Assembly: GCA_018713365.1 (NCBI GenBank)
Contig: DVOU01000027.1
Location: forward strand, 1-49,783
DNA length: 49,783 nt
Reading direction: 5' to 3'
DNA from: Pullichristensenella excrementipullorum
GTDB lineage: Bacteria; Bacillota; Clostridia; Christensenellales; Aristaeellaceae
Below are positions 40,063 to 48,565 of the stretch, piece by piece. The notes beneath the pieces were generated by a model, which was given only the letters and a program-made list of their open reading frames with translations, ran no database searches and was not told the DNA's origin. The number at the start of each line of letters is the position of its first letter. The first letter of the stretch is position 1. Both the position numbers and the translations under genes were made by a program.

Positions 40063-41558
40063 GCAAGACGATCCTCATCGACCGCCTTTGCGGCGAGACG
40101 AGTCTGGCCCTTTTGGAAGACGGCGCGCTGACCGAGCTGTACTTTGAAAGCAAGGGCCACGAAAAACTGACGGGGAACATCTACGTCGGTCGCGTCGAAA
40201 ACGTGCTACCGGGCATGAATGCCGCCTTCGTCAACATCGGCCTTGACAAAAACGCCTTTCTCTACGCTGGCGACATCCGCATCGGCGACGCGCAACTCGC
40301 CGAACAGCTGCGCGGGGCACGCATCGAGCATTTGGTCCGACCGGGGCAGACGGTCATGGTGCAGGTGGTCAAGGAGCCGGGCGGCAACAAAGGGCCGCGC
40401 CTTTCCTGCCACATCACTCTAGCGGGACGCCTGACGGTGTTGCTGCCCACGGTGGGCTATGTGGGCGTCTCCCGCCGCATCCACGACGAAGGCGAGCGCG
40501 AGCGCCTGCGCCTTGCCGCTGAGGAACTGGCGGCGGCGTTCGGCCACGGCGTTATCGTCCGCACCGCGGCCGAGGGCGCCGGCGCGGAGGCGCTGCGCAC
40601 CGATTTTGAGGCCCTCTGCCGCCTCTGGGCCACCATCGCGCAGCGCGGCGAACACGTCGCCGCGCCGGCGCTGCTGCACCGGGACGGCAGCCTCATCGAC
40701 TGCGCTGTGCGCGACATGCTCTGCGAGGATGTCGAAAGCGTGCGCACGGACGACGAGGGCCTGCTTTGCGCTCTGCAGGAGACGGCGCGGGCGCTGACGC
40801 CGTCCTTTGCCTCTCGCATCGTCCTCGACCGCGCCCAGTCGCCGCTGTTCGACCGCTTTTGCGTCTGGAAGCAGGCCGAGAGCGCCTTTCGCCGCCTCGT
40901 GTGGTTGAAAAGCGGCGGTTATCTGGTGTTTGACTACACCGAGGCGCTCACCGTGGTGGACGTCAACACCGGCAAGTTCGTCGGCAAGCGCTCGCTCTCG
41001 GAAACGGTGTTCGCCCTCAACTGCGAGGCCGCGCGCGAGATCGCGCGGCAGCTGCGCCTGCGCGACGTGGGCGGCATCGTCGTCATCGACTTTATCGACA
41101 TGGATCGCGGTGAGCAGCGCGAAGCGCTTCTCGACGTCCTGCGCGAATGCCTGCGCAAGGATCACACGCGCACGAATCTGGTGGGCATTACCGCGCTGGG
41201 GCTGGTCGAATTGACGCGCAAAAAGGTGCGGCAGCCGCTCAGCAAGCAGAAGTTCCATGTCTGCGCCGCCTGTCAGGGCAGCGGGCTGGTGCCTTCCCAC
41301 GAATTTACCGCCCGTCTGGCGCTTTACGAGGTGCGGCGGCGGCGCATGCGCGCAGATGCAACGCCCTACGTCGTGTTCGCCGCGCCGCCCGTCGCCGGCA
41401 TGCTGCTCAAACTGGGCGCGCCCGCGAACGCGGGCATCGTGCGCGTGCTGGCGGACGAAAACATCGCCGAGGCGGAGTACCGCTTCGAGCCGTTTGCCCC
41501 GGATACGCCGCCCAGCGGCGCGAAACTGTTGAAGGAATGTACAGAGGAAATGCTATGA
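40059..41558 (+). CDS. rng: Ribonuclease E/G family endoribonuclease
   Basis: A 499-residue enzyme that trims rRNA and degrades mRNA at AU-rich 5'-monophosphate ends. Domains: S1 RNA-binding near residues 38-110 (GNIYVGRVENVLPGMNAAFV), an RNase-H-like catalytic core with GGYLVFDYTEALTVVDVNTG and IVVIDFIDMD (the catalytic aspartates), and the Zn-link CAACQGSG. The length matches RNase G rather than the longer RNase E. ATG 40059 overlaps the preceding stop and follows GGAAGGA. It overlaps miaB by 4 bp. Confidence 0.95.
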   Translation: MSKTILIDRLCGETSLALLEDGALTELYFESKGHEKLTGNIYVGRVENVLPGMNAAFVNIGLDKNAFLYAGDIRIGDAQLAEQLRGARIEHLVRPGQTVMVQVVKEPGGNKGPRLSCHITLAGRLTVLLPTVGYVGVSRRIHDEGERERLRLAAEELAAAFGHGVIVRTAAEGAGAEALRTDFEALCRLWATIAQRGEHVAAPALLHRDGSLIDCAVRDMLCEDVESVRTDDEGLLCALQETARALTPSFASRIVLDRAQSPLFDRFCVWKQAESAFRRLVWLKSGGYLVFDYTEALTVVDVNTGKFVGKRSLSETVFALNCEAAREIARQLRLRDVGGIVVIDFIDMDRGEQREALLDVLRECLRKDHTRTNLVGITALGLVELTRKKVRQPLSKQKFHVCAACQGSGLVPSHEFTARLALYEVRRRRMRADATPYVVFAAPPVAGMLLKLGAPANAGIVRVLADENIAEAEYRFEPFAPDTPPSGAKLLKECTEEML

Positions 41559-42952
41559 ACGAACGACTTGTCGTATCCGAAAGCGAACTTGCGCGCCAGC
41601 GCGACTTTGCCGAGCGCGTGCGCGCCCTGCCCGAACGGCCGCGCAGCTTTCACATCGTCACCATGGGCTGCCAGATGAACGAGCGGGATTCGGAGACCAT
41701 CGCCGGCATGCTCGTGGAGATGGGCCTGCGCCCGGAGAACGTGCGGGAAAAGGCAGACCTCATCCTCTACAACACCTGCTGTGTGCGCGAAAACGCCGAG
41801 AACCGCGCGCTGGGCAATGTCATCTGGCTCAAGGAGCTGAAAAAGGAGCGCCCGGAGCTGCTCATCTGCGTGGGCGGCTGCATGGCGCAGGAAGCGGGCA
41901 TGGCCGAGCGGATGAAGGCCATGTATCCCTTCATCGACCTGGTGTTCGGCACGCACAACATGCACCGCCTGCCCGAATACCTGCTGCGGGTGCTGGAAAG
42001 CCGCCGCCCGGTGGTGGAGGTACTCACAAGCGACGGCGTCATCGCCGAGGGCCTGCCGCAAAGGCGCGTCAGCCCCTTTTCCGCCTTCGTCAACATCATG
42101 TATGGCTGCAACAACTTCTGCTCCTACTGCATCGTGCCCTATGTGCGCGGGCGGGAGCGTTCGCGTAAGCCGGAGGCCGTGCTGGAGGAGTGCAAGCGTC
42201 TGGTCGATCAGGGCGTTAAGGAGATCACGCTGCTGGGGCAGAACGTCAATTCCTACCGCGGCGGCGGCAGCGAATTTTCCGAACTGCTGCGCCGGGTGGA
42301 CGCCCTCGGCGTGCCGCGCATACGCTTCATGACCTCGCACCCCAAGGACTTGAGCGACGAACTGATCGCCGCCTACGGGGAACTTAAGCACCTGATGCCC
42401 GCGCTGCACCTGCCCGTGCAGGCTGGCAACGATGAGATACTCGCCGCCATGAACCGCCGCTACACGCGCGCCCATTATCTGGAACTGGTAAACAAACTTC
42501 GGTCTGTAAGGCCGGACGTTGGTCTGACCAGCGACATCATCGTCGGCTTCCCCGGCGAAACGGAGGCGCAGTTTGAGGACACGCTCTCCCTTGTGCGCGA
42601 AGTGCGCTACGATTCCGCCTTCACCTTCATCTACTCCAAACGCGCGGGCACGAAGGCGGCGCAGATGCCCGATCCCACGAGCGCGCAGGAGAAGACCGAG
42701 CGCATACAGCGCCTCATCGACCTGCAAACGGCGATCACCCACGAGATCCTCACTTCCCAAGTGGGCAAGCGGGAAACGGTGCTGGTCGAATCGCTCTCCG
42801 CGCGCGACGAGGGCTGGGTCGGGGGCAAGACGCCCCGGGGACACATGGTAAATTTCCCGGGAAATGCCGATCTCATCGGCAAAAGCGTACAGGTCGAAAT
42901 ACTCTCCGCCGGCCGCAACACGCTGCGCGGAAGACAGATCACGGAGGTTTAG
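41555..42952 (+). CDS. miaB: tRNA-2-methylthio-N6-dimethylallyladenosine synthase MiaB
   Basis: A 465-residue methylthiotransferase that adds the ms2 group to i6A37 of tRNA. The N-terminal UPF0004 domain holds one [4Fe-4S] with Cys residues in TMGCQMNERDSE, NTCCVRENAE and GGCMAQE. The radical SAM motif is YGCNNFCSYCIVPYVRGRE. The C-terminal TRAM domain is GKRETVLVESLSARDEGWVGG. MiaA, which makes the i6A substrate, is encoded 5.6 kb downstream. Codons 310-322 (KLRSVRPDVGLTS) use codons rare in this genome and resemble the 21-bp repeat on the opposite strand. A neighbouring ylbF starts 4 bp after its stop. Confidence 0.96.
   Translation: MNERLVVSESELARQRDFAERVRALPERPRSFHIVTMGCQMNERDSETIAGMLVEMGLRPENVREKADLILYNTCCVRENAENRALGNVIWLKELKKERPELLICVGGCMAQEAGMAERMKAMYPFIDLVFGTHNMHRLPEYLLRVLESRRPVVEVLTSDGVIAEGLPQRRVSPFSAFVNIMYGCNNFCSYCIVPYVRGRERSRKPEAVLEECKRLVDQGVKEITLLGQNVNSYRGGGSEFSELLRRVDALGVPRIRFMTSHPKDLSDELIAAYGELKHLMPALHLPVQAGNDEILAAMNRRYTRAHYLELVNKLRSVRPDVGLTSDIIVGFPGETEAQFEDTLSLVREVRYDSAFTFIYSKRAGTKAAQMPDPTSAQEKTERIQRLIDLQTAITHEILTSQVGKRETVLVESLSARDEGWVGGKTPRGHMVNFPGNADLIGKSVQVEILSAGRNTLRGRQITEV
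42495..42524 (-). repeat. Possible degenerate copy of the 21-bp repeat inside miaB
   Basis: On the minus strand, GACCAACGTC and GACCGAAGTT cores are 20 bp apart, joined by a spacer ending TTACA, as in the lysA copy. The encoded residues are conserved in MiaB, so chance remains possible. Confidence 0.35.
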
Positions 42953-42956
42953 AGTT

Positions 42957-43364
42957 ATGGACGCCGTATTTCAGAAGACCAGAGAACTCGGTCAGGCGCT
43001 GATCGAGAGCGAAGCCTATCAGCAGATGAAGGCCGCTGAGGACAAGGCCGCCCGCAACCAGGAGGCGGCGGAGTCCATGAACCGCTACCTGCAGCTGCGC
43101 GCGCAGATACAGGAGCTGCTTTCCCGGGAAAACCCGGATTCCGCCGCGCTCAAGCGCCTCTCCGACGAGATGGACGCAGAGCAGGACAAGCTCAACATGA
43201 TCGACGACATCGTCGCCATGACGCAGGCGCGCGCGGCGTTCTCGGAGCTTATCAATCAGGTCAATCAGGTGCTGCAGTTCATCGTCACCGGCCAGGTGCC
43301 CGGCGAAAGCGAGTGTTCGGGCAGTTGTTCTTCCTGCGGCGGCTCCTGCGGCGTACAGAACTGA
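42957..43364 (+). CDS. ylbF: YlbF/YmcA family protein with cysteine-rich tail
   Basis: A 135-residue mostly helical protein of the YlbF/YmcA family. Residues 1-110 are the conserved helical hairpin (TRELGQALIESEAYQQMKAA). The C-terminus ECSGSCSSCGGSCGVQN has five cysteines. In Bacillus, YlbF, YmcA and YaaT form the Y-complex, which binds [4Fe-4S] clusters and helps RNase Y process mRNA and control competence, biofilm and sporulation. The ATG at 42957 is 4 bp after the miaB stop; GGAGGT lies in the miaB end. The name is a family-level call, since YlbF and YmcA are paralogous. Confidence 0.82.
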   Translation: MDAVFQKTRELGQALIESEAYQQMKAAEDKAARNQEAAESMNRYLQLRAQIQELLSRENPDSAALKRLSDEMDAEQDKLNMIDDIVAMTQARAAFSELINQVNQVLQFIVTGQVPGESECSGSCSSCGGSCGVQN

Positions 43365-43397
43365 AATGACTTTGGACACGAAAGCAGGTGATGGGCG

Positions 43398-45983
43398 ATG
43401 GCAGTCTCGCCGATGATGCAGCAATACCTGCGCATCAAGGAGCAGTACAAGGACGCGATCCTTTTTTTTCGCCTGGGCGACTTCTACGAGATGTTCTTTG
43501 ACGACGCCATCCTCGTCTCGCGGGAACTGGAACTGACGCTGACGGGAAAAGACTGCGGTCTGTCTGAACGTGCGCCGATGTGCGGCGTGCCCTTCCACGC
43601 CGTGGACACCTATCTGGCGCGGCTCATCGAAAAGGGCTACAAGGTCGCAATCTGCGAGCAGATGAGCGACCCGGCCACCACCAAAGGGCTGGTCGAGCGC
43701 GAAGTCATCCGCGTGGTCACGCCCGGCACGGTCATCGAAAGCACCATGCTCGAGGACACGCGGCCAAGCTATCTCCTTTGCGTCTGCGCGCGGCAAAAGC
43801 GCGCCGGAGTGGCCTTTGCGGACGTCTCCACCGGCGAATTTCGCTATTTTGAATTAAGCGACATGCGCCTTTCGCTGGCGGACGAGCTGGCGCGCATCGA
43901 CCCCAGAGAGATCATCACCAACGACAGAGCGGCCCTGACCGCATGCGTGCCGGAGCGCGCCGAGCGCGCGGGAACGCCCGACGCGGAGACGTTTGAGTAT
44001 CCGCGCGCCGCCAAGTGCCTGAAAGAACACTTCGGCAAAAGCATAACAGACCTCGGTCTGGAAGGGGAGCGGCTCTGCGTCTGCGCGGCGGGCGCGCTGC
44101 TCGCCTACCTGATGGAGACGCAGAAAAACGCGCTCACGCACATACTGGAGCTGCGCCCCTACGCGCGCTCGCGCTTCATGGCGCTGGATCGCGCCGCCCT
44201 GCAAAGTCTGGAACTTACACAGACTGCGCATGGGCGCGGCAAGCGCGGCTCGCTGCTCAGCGTTCTCGACCGCACGGAAACGGCGATGGGCGGCCGCCTG
44301 CTGCGGGACTGGATCGAACGCCCGCTCAGCGACGCGGGGGAGATCGAGGCGCGTCTGGACGCCGTGGAGTGCTTCACAAAGCGTCTTTTCGAGGCCAACG
44401 CGCTGCGCGAGGCCCTCAGCGGCGTCTACGACGTCGAGCGCCTGTTGAGCCGCATCGCCTACGACGCGCTCAACGCCCGCGACTGCCTTTCCCTGCGCGC
44501 CACGCTGCAGGTCGTGCCGCTGATCAAGAAGGACGCTTCGGCCTGTACGTCGGCGCTCATCGGCCGCTGCGCGGAGGCGCTCGATCCCATGGAGGACATC
44601 TGCGCCCTGCTCTCGCGCGCCATCGACGACGAAGCGCCCCTCAGCGTACGCGAAGGCGGCATAATCCGCGATGGCTACAACGCGGAACTGGACGAATTGC
44701 GCGACATCTCCAAAAACGGCAAGAACTACCTCGCGGAACTCGAGCAGAGCGAGCGCGAGGCCACCGGCATCAAGAACCTGAAGATCGGCTACAACCGCGT
44801 CTTTGGCTATTACATCGAAGTCACGCGCTCGTTTTACGACCTCGTGCCTTACCGCTATACCCGCAAGCAGACGCTGGCCAACTGCGAGCGCTTCATCACC
44901 GAGGAACTCAAGGAACTGGAACGCAAGATCCTCGGCGCCGAGGAAAACGCCGTGCGTCTGGAATACCAGCTCTTCTGCGACATACGCGAAACGCTGAAAA
45001 AGGCCTTGCCGCGCCTGAACGCCACGGCGGGCGCGCTGAAGACGCTGGACGCGCTGCTCTCGCTGGCGCGCGTGGCGCAGGAAAACGAATATGTGCGCCC
45101 GACGATCAACGACGAGGGTCGCTTTGACATCGTCGATGGCCGCCATCCCGTGGTGGAAGAGGGGCTGGGGCGCGCGCTGTTCGTGCCCAACGACACCCAT
45201 CTGGACAAGGACCACCGGGTGATGATCATCACCGGCCCCAACATGGCCGGCAAATCCACCTACATGCGGCAGGTGGCGCTGATCGCGCTGATGGCGCACA
45301 TGGGCAGTTTTGTGCCCGCCGCCTCGGCGGACATCGCCCTGACCGACCGCATCTTCACCCGCGTAGGCGCTTCGGACGACCTTTACGGCGGCCAGTCCAC
45401 CTTCATGGTGGAAATGAGCGAGATGGCCAACATCCTCCGCTTCGCCACAGAGCGCAGCCTGCTCATCCTCGACGAGGTGGGGCGGGGCACCTCCACGTTC
45501 GACGGGCTTTCCATCGCCTGGGCGGCGGTGGAGCATATCGCCAAAAAATGCGGCTCGCGCACGCTCTTCGCCACCCACTACCACGAGCTTTCCGAACTGG
45601 AAGGCCAGCTCGAGGGCGTGGTCAATTACCGCATCACCGCCCGCGAACAGGGCGAGGACGTCATCTTCCTGCGCAAGATTGTGCCCGGCGGCGCGGACCG
45701 CAGTTACGGCGTGGCCGTGGCCAAATTGGCGGGGTTGCCCAAGAGCGTCATCGCCCGCGCGCGGCAGATCATGGCGCGTCTGGAAGTGGACGACGAAGTG
45801 CGCGGCTCCATCGGCAAGACCATCCTCGAGGGCGGCAAGGGCACGCAGCGGCAGCTCGGCATCGCCGACATCGGCCCCATTCAACTGGTCGAAGAGATCG
45901 CCAGGCTGGACGTGGTGAGCATGACGCCCATCGACGCCCTCAACAAGCTCTTTGAACTCAACGAGAAGGCGCGCCGCGTCTGA
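43398..45983 (+). CDS. mutS: DNA mismatch repair protein MutS
   Basis: An 861-residue mismatch-recognition ATPase. Domain I has the mismatch-intercalating motif LFFRLGDFYEMFFDDA (the Phe-x-Glu element). The connector, lever and clamp domains follow. The ATPase has Walker A TGPNMAGKSTYMRQ, the Walker B region LILDEVGRGTSTFDG and the switch FATHYHELSELE. It uses ATP to slide and recruit MutL, encoded downstream. The ATG has AGGTGAT upstream. The length is normal for bacteria. Confidence 0.97.
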   Translation: MAVSPMMQQYLRIKEQYKDAILFFRLGDFYEMFFDDAILVSRELELTLTGKDCGLSERAPMCGVPFHAVDTYLARLIEKGYKVAICEQMSDPATTKGLVEREVIRVVTPGTVIESTMLEDTRPSYLLCVCARQKRAGVAFADVSTGEFRYFELSDMRLSLADELARIDPREIITNDRAALTACVPERAERAGTPDAETFEYPRAAKCLKEHFGKSITDLGLEGERLCVCAAGALLAYLMETQKNALTHILELRPYARSRFMALDRAALQSLELTQTAHGRGKRGSLLSVLDRTETAMGGRLLRDWIERPLSDAGEIEARLDAVECFTKRLFEANALREALSGVYDVERLLSRIAYDALNARDCLSLRATLQVVPLIKKDASACTSALIGRCAEALDPMEDICALLSRAIDDEAPLSVREGGIIRDGYNAELDELRDISKNGKNYLAELEQSEREATGIKNLKIGYNRVFGYYIEVTRSFYDLVPYRYTRKQTLANCERFITEELKELERKILGAEENAVRLEYQLFCDIRETLKKALPRLNATAGALKTLDALLSLARVAQENEYVRPTINDEGRFDIVDGRHPVVEEGLGRALFVPNDTHLDKDHRVMIITGPNMAGKSTYMRQVALIALMAHMGSFVPAASADIALTDRIFTRVGASDDLYGGQSTFMVEMSEMANILRFATERSLLILDEVGRGTSTFDGLSIAWAAVEHIAKKCGSRTLFATHYHELSELEGQLEGVVNYRITAREQGEDVIFLRKIVPGGADRSYGVAVAKLAGLPKSVIARARQIMARLEVDDEVRGSIGKTILEGGKGTQRQLGIADIGPIQLVEEIARLDVVSMTPIDALNKLFELNEKARRV

Positions 45984-45997
45984 CGGGAGAAAGATGC

Positions 45998-46550
45998 ATG
46001 TGGGATACGACTGTGCCGATGATCTCGCTGGCCATGCGGGCCGCGTCGCTTGAGGATTTGCCCGTTTTTGCCCTGCCATCGCGCTGCGGGCTGGCGCTTT
46101 TATCAGCCGGGCGACGAGCGCCATTGGGCGCGCATCGAGACCTCGGCCGGAGAGTTTGACCGCCCGGAGGCGGCGCTGGAGGGGTTTTCCCGGGCGTTTT
46201 CCGGTGGAAAGCTGGAAGAGCGCATGCTCTTTCTCACCGACGGCGGCGAACCGTTTGCCACCGCCACGGCGTGGCACGACCACGGCGCGCAGGGGCGGCT
46301 GCACTGGGTCGGCGTCGATGCGGCGCATCAGGGGATGGGGCTTTCCAAACCCCTCGTCTCGCTGGCGCTGCAAAGGCTGCGCGAAGTTGGCTACCGCTCC
46401 GCGATGCTGACCACGCAGACCGCCAGTTGGGTGGCCATCAAGGTCTACCACCGCTTCGGCTTTCGCCCGCTGCTGCGCAAAGGCTGCGAAGCGGAGGGCT
46501 GGAAGATCGTTTCAGACAAAACAGGGATCGACTTTCTGCAATACCTATGA
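45998..46550 (+). pseudogene. GNAT acetyltransferase gene interrupted by a frameshift
   Basis: Starting at ATG 45998, behind GGGAGA, one frame gives MWDTTVPMISLAMRAASLED and LPVFALP, a typical N-terminus of a GNAT subgroup. The rest of the protein is in the next frame from about 46080: GWRFYQPGDERHWARIETSA, the acetyl-CoA loop DAAHQGMGLSKPL, and YHRFGFRP near the C-terminus. The shift is +1 in the region 46071-46091; dropping one base there joins the two parts. The second frame alone starts only with an unsupported TTG at 46050. It could be a true pseudogene, a sequencing error, or a programmed shift. It lies between mutS and mutL. Confidence 0.72.
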
Positions 46551-46568
46551 CAAAGAAGGGAGTTTCAT

Positions 46569-48554
46569 ATGCCCATTCGCATTCTGGACGCGGCGACGGT
46601 CGGGCGCATTGCCGCCGGCGAGGTCGTCGAACGGCCCGCGTCTGTGGTCAAAGAGCTGGTGGAAAATTCGCTGGACGCCGGCGCCACCTCCGTGACAGTG
46701 GAGATACGCGACGGTGGCATCGGCTATATGCGCGTCACAGACAATGGCTGCGGCATCGAGCCGGGGCAGGTGCGTCTGGCCTTTGAGAATCACGCCACCT
46801 CCAAGCTGGTCACGCCTGAGCAGCTGGATGACATTCGAACGCTCGGCTTTCGCGGCGAGGCGCTGCCGTCCATCGCCGCCGTCGCCCGCGTGGAGATGAC
46901 CACGCGCGCCAAGGCGCAGGAGGCGGGAACGCGGCTCAACGTGGAGGGCGGGCGGAACATGATCGTGCGCGAGATCGGCTGCCCGGAGGGGACGACCGTC
47001 ATCATGCGCGATCTGTTCTTCAACATCCCCGTGCGAAGGGCGTTTCTGCGGAAGGCGCAGTATGAGGCCGCGCTCGTCAACGACACGGTGGCGCGCATGA
47101 TCCTCGGCAGTCCGAAGATCTCCTTTCGCTTCATCAACAATGGCCGCACGGTCTACCACAGCTTCGGCGACGGCGATCTGCGCCACGCGGTCTTTGCCGT
47201 CTATGGCCGCGAGACCGCGGAAAACATGCTTGAAGTGGACCAGAGCGAAGGCGCCATGCGCATCCGCGGACTGGTGGGCGTGGGGGAACAGGCCAAGGCG
47301 ACGCGCGCCCACGAGGCGTTCTTCATCAATGGCCGCTCGGTGCGCTGTCCGCTGCTCTCGCAGGCGCTAGAGAGCGTTTGCCGCGAACGCGTCACCATCG
47401 GCATGTATCCCATGTGCGCGCTGCATCTGACGCTGGCGCCCGGAAGTGTGGACGTCAACGTCCATCCCAACAAGCTCGAAGTGCGCTTCCGCGACGAGGC
47501 CGCGACGCGCATCGCTGTGGAAAGCATGCTCCGCGACGCGCTGCAGGGCGGCTCGATGCTGCGACTCAAGGCGGAAAAGCCCGCCATCGTCGAGGAGAAG
47601 CACACCGTCGAACAGCTGCCGCTGCCCGATATGGACAACGTGACCGCAAATACGACCGAAGTCCAAAACGCGCAGACCGAAGTCGTGAATCAAAAGACTG
47701 AAGTCTCTGATATAGCGACCAAAGTCGTTAAAGACGCTCTGCCCGACGACGCCTTTGAGGCGCTGATACAGGCGGAACGCCGCCGTCTGGGCATTTCACC
47801 GAGCGGCTCCGAGCTGCGGGAGACTGCCTTTGCGCCATGGCCCAAGCGCTCGCCTGTGCCGGATGTCATGACCTTTGCCGGGGGCGGGACCGTGCCCTTT
47901 GCGCAAATGCACGCGCCGATGGCGACGAAAACGCCGCCTGCGCAGCCTGTCGAGCAGTTGACGCTTGCGCAGGACAAGGACAGCGCTCCGTACCGCGTCA
48001 TCGGCGTGCTTTTCAAAACCTATATACTGCTTGAATGCGAGGACGCGTTTTTGCTCATCGACCAGCACGCAGCCCACGAGCGTCTGCGCTACGACGCGCT
48101 GGCGAAAGCCGTCGAAGAGGGCGTGGCTTCGCAGCGCCTGCTCACGCCGCAGATCGTGCGCGTGTCGGCCAGAGAGATGACTTTGGTCGAGGAGAACATG
48201 GACGCCCTGACCGCCGCCGGGTATGACATATCGCCCATTGGCGATCGCGATCTGCAGATACGCGCCGTGCCGCACATCCACGGACACGCGGAGCTGACAC
48301 CGCGCTTCATGGACGTCATCTCCTCGCTCTCCGGCCTCGGTTCCGCCGCCCTGGAAGCCCGGCGCGACGAGATATTGCAGGCTGCCTGCAAGGGCGCGGT
48401 CAAGGCGGGGGACGCCCTGAGCGATTCGGAGATCAAGGCCCTGCTTTCGCAGATGGAGGCCTCCGGCGCGCCGCCCACCTGTCCGCACGGGCGTCCGGTG
48501 ATCAAGACCTTTTCCCGCCGGGAAATCGAGCGCATGTTCCGGCGCATCCAGTAG
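46569..48554 (+). CDS. mutL: DNA mismatch repair protein MutL (endonuclease type)
   Basis: A 661-residue protein. The N-terminal GHKL ATPase has IAAGEVVERPASVVKELVEN, DNGCGIEP, HATSK and GFRGEALPSIAAV. A linker of about residues 335-475 follows. The C-terminal domain carries the metal-dependent endonuclease motif LIDQHAAHER and CPHGRPVIKT, so this MutL nicks DNA itself, as in species without MutH. Residues 363-389 of the linker come from a 21-bp tandem repeat (TEVQNAQ, TEVVNQK, TEVSDIA, TKVVKDA), with AT-rich codons unlike the rest of the gene. The ATG follows AAGAAGGGAG. Confidence 0.96.
   Translation: MPIRILDAATVGRIAAGEVVERPASVVKELVENSLDAGATSVTVEIRDGGIGYMRVTDNGCGIEPGQVRLAFENHATSKLVTPEQLDDIRTLGFRGEALPSIAAVARVEMTTRAKAQEAGTRLNVEGGRNMIVREIGCPEGTTVIMRDLFFNIPVRRAFLRKAQYEAALVNDTVARMILGSPKISFRFINNGRTVYHSFGDGDLRHAVFAVYGRETAENMLEVDQSEGAMRIRGLVGVGEQAKATRAHEAFFINGRSVRCPLLSQALESVCRERVTIGMYPMCALHLTLAPGSVDVNVHPNKLEVRFRDEAATRIAVESMLRDALQGGSMLRLKAEKPAIVEEKHTVEQLPLPDMDNVTANTTEVQNAQTEVVNQKTEVSDIATKVVKDALPDDAFEALIQAERRRLGISPSGSELRETAFAPWPKRSPVPDVMTFAGGGTVPFAQMHAPMATKTPPAQPVEQLTLAQDKDSAPYRVIGVLFKTYILLECEDAFLLIDQHAAHERLRYDALAKAVEEGVASQRLLTPQIVRVSAREMTLVEENMDALTAAGYDISPIGDRDLQIRAVPHIHGHAELTPRFMDVISSLSGLGSAALEARRDEILQAACKGAVKAGDALSDSEIKALLSQMEASGAPPTCPHGRPVIKTFSRREIERMFRRIQ
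47654..47736 (+). repeat. 21-bp tandem repeat in the mutL linker
   Basis: GACCGAAGTC (47654), GACCGAAGTC (47675), GACTGAAGTC (47696) and GACCAAAGTC (47717) recur exactly every 21 bp, each with 11 variable bases. Units 2-4 align in order with the lysA-end units, sharing GTCTCTGAT and GACCAAAGTC. Confidence 0.88.
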
Positions 48555-48565
48555 GGGGGAGCCGC

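Noticed and set aside
43391..43393. ATG at 43391 as the mutS start
   Set aside because: It is out of frame with MutS; the ATG at 43398 is in frame and has a well-spaced SD.
47654..47736. 21-bp periodic repeats as a CRISPR array
   Set aside because: The conserved core is only about 10 bp, the period is 21 bp, units lie in an open reading frame in whole codons, and no cas genes are near.
48178..48187. GACTTTGGTC in the mutL C-terminal region as another repeat unit
   Set aside because: Single core without a 21-bp neighbour, and it encodes ordinary MutL residues; likely chance.
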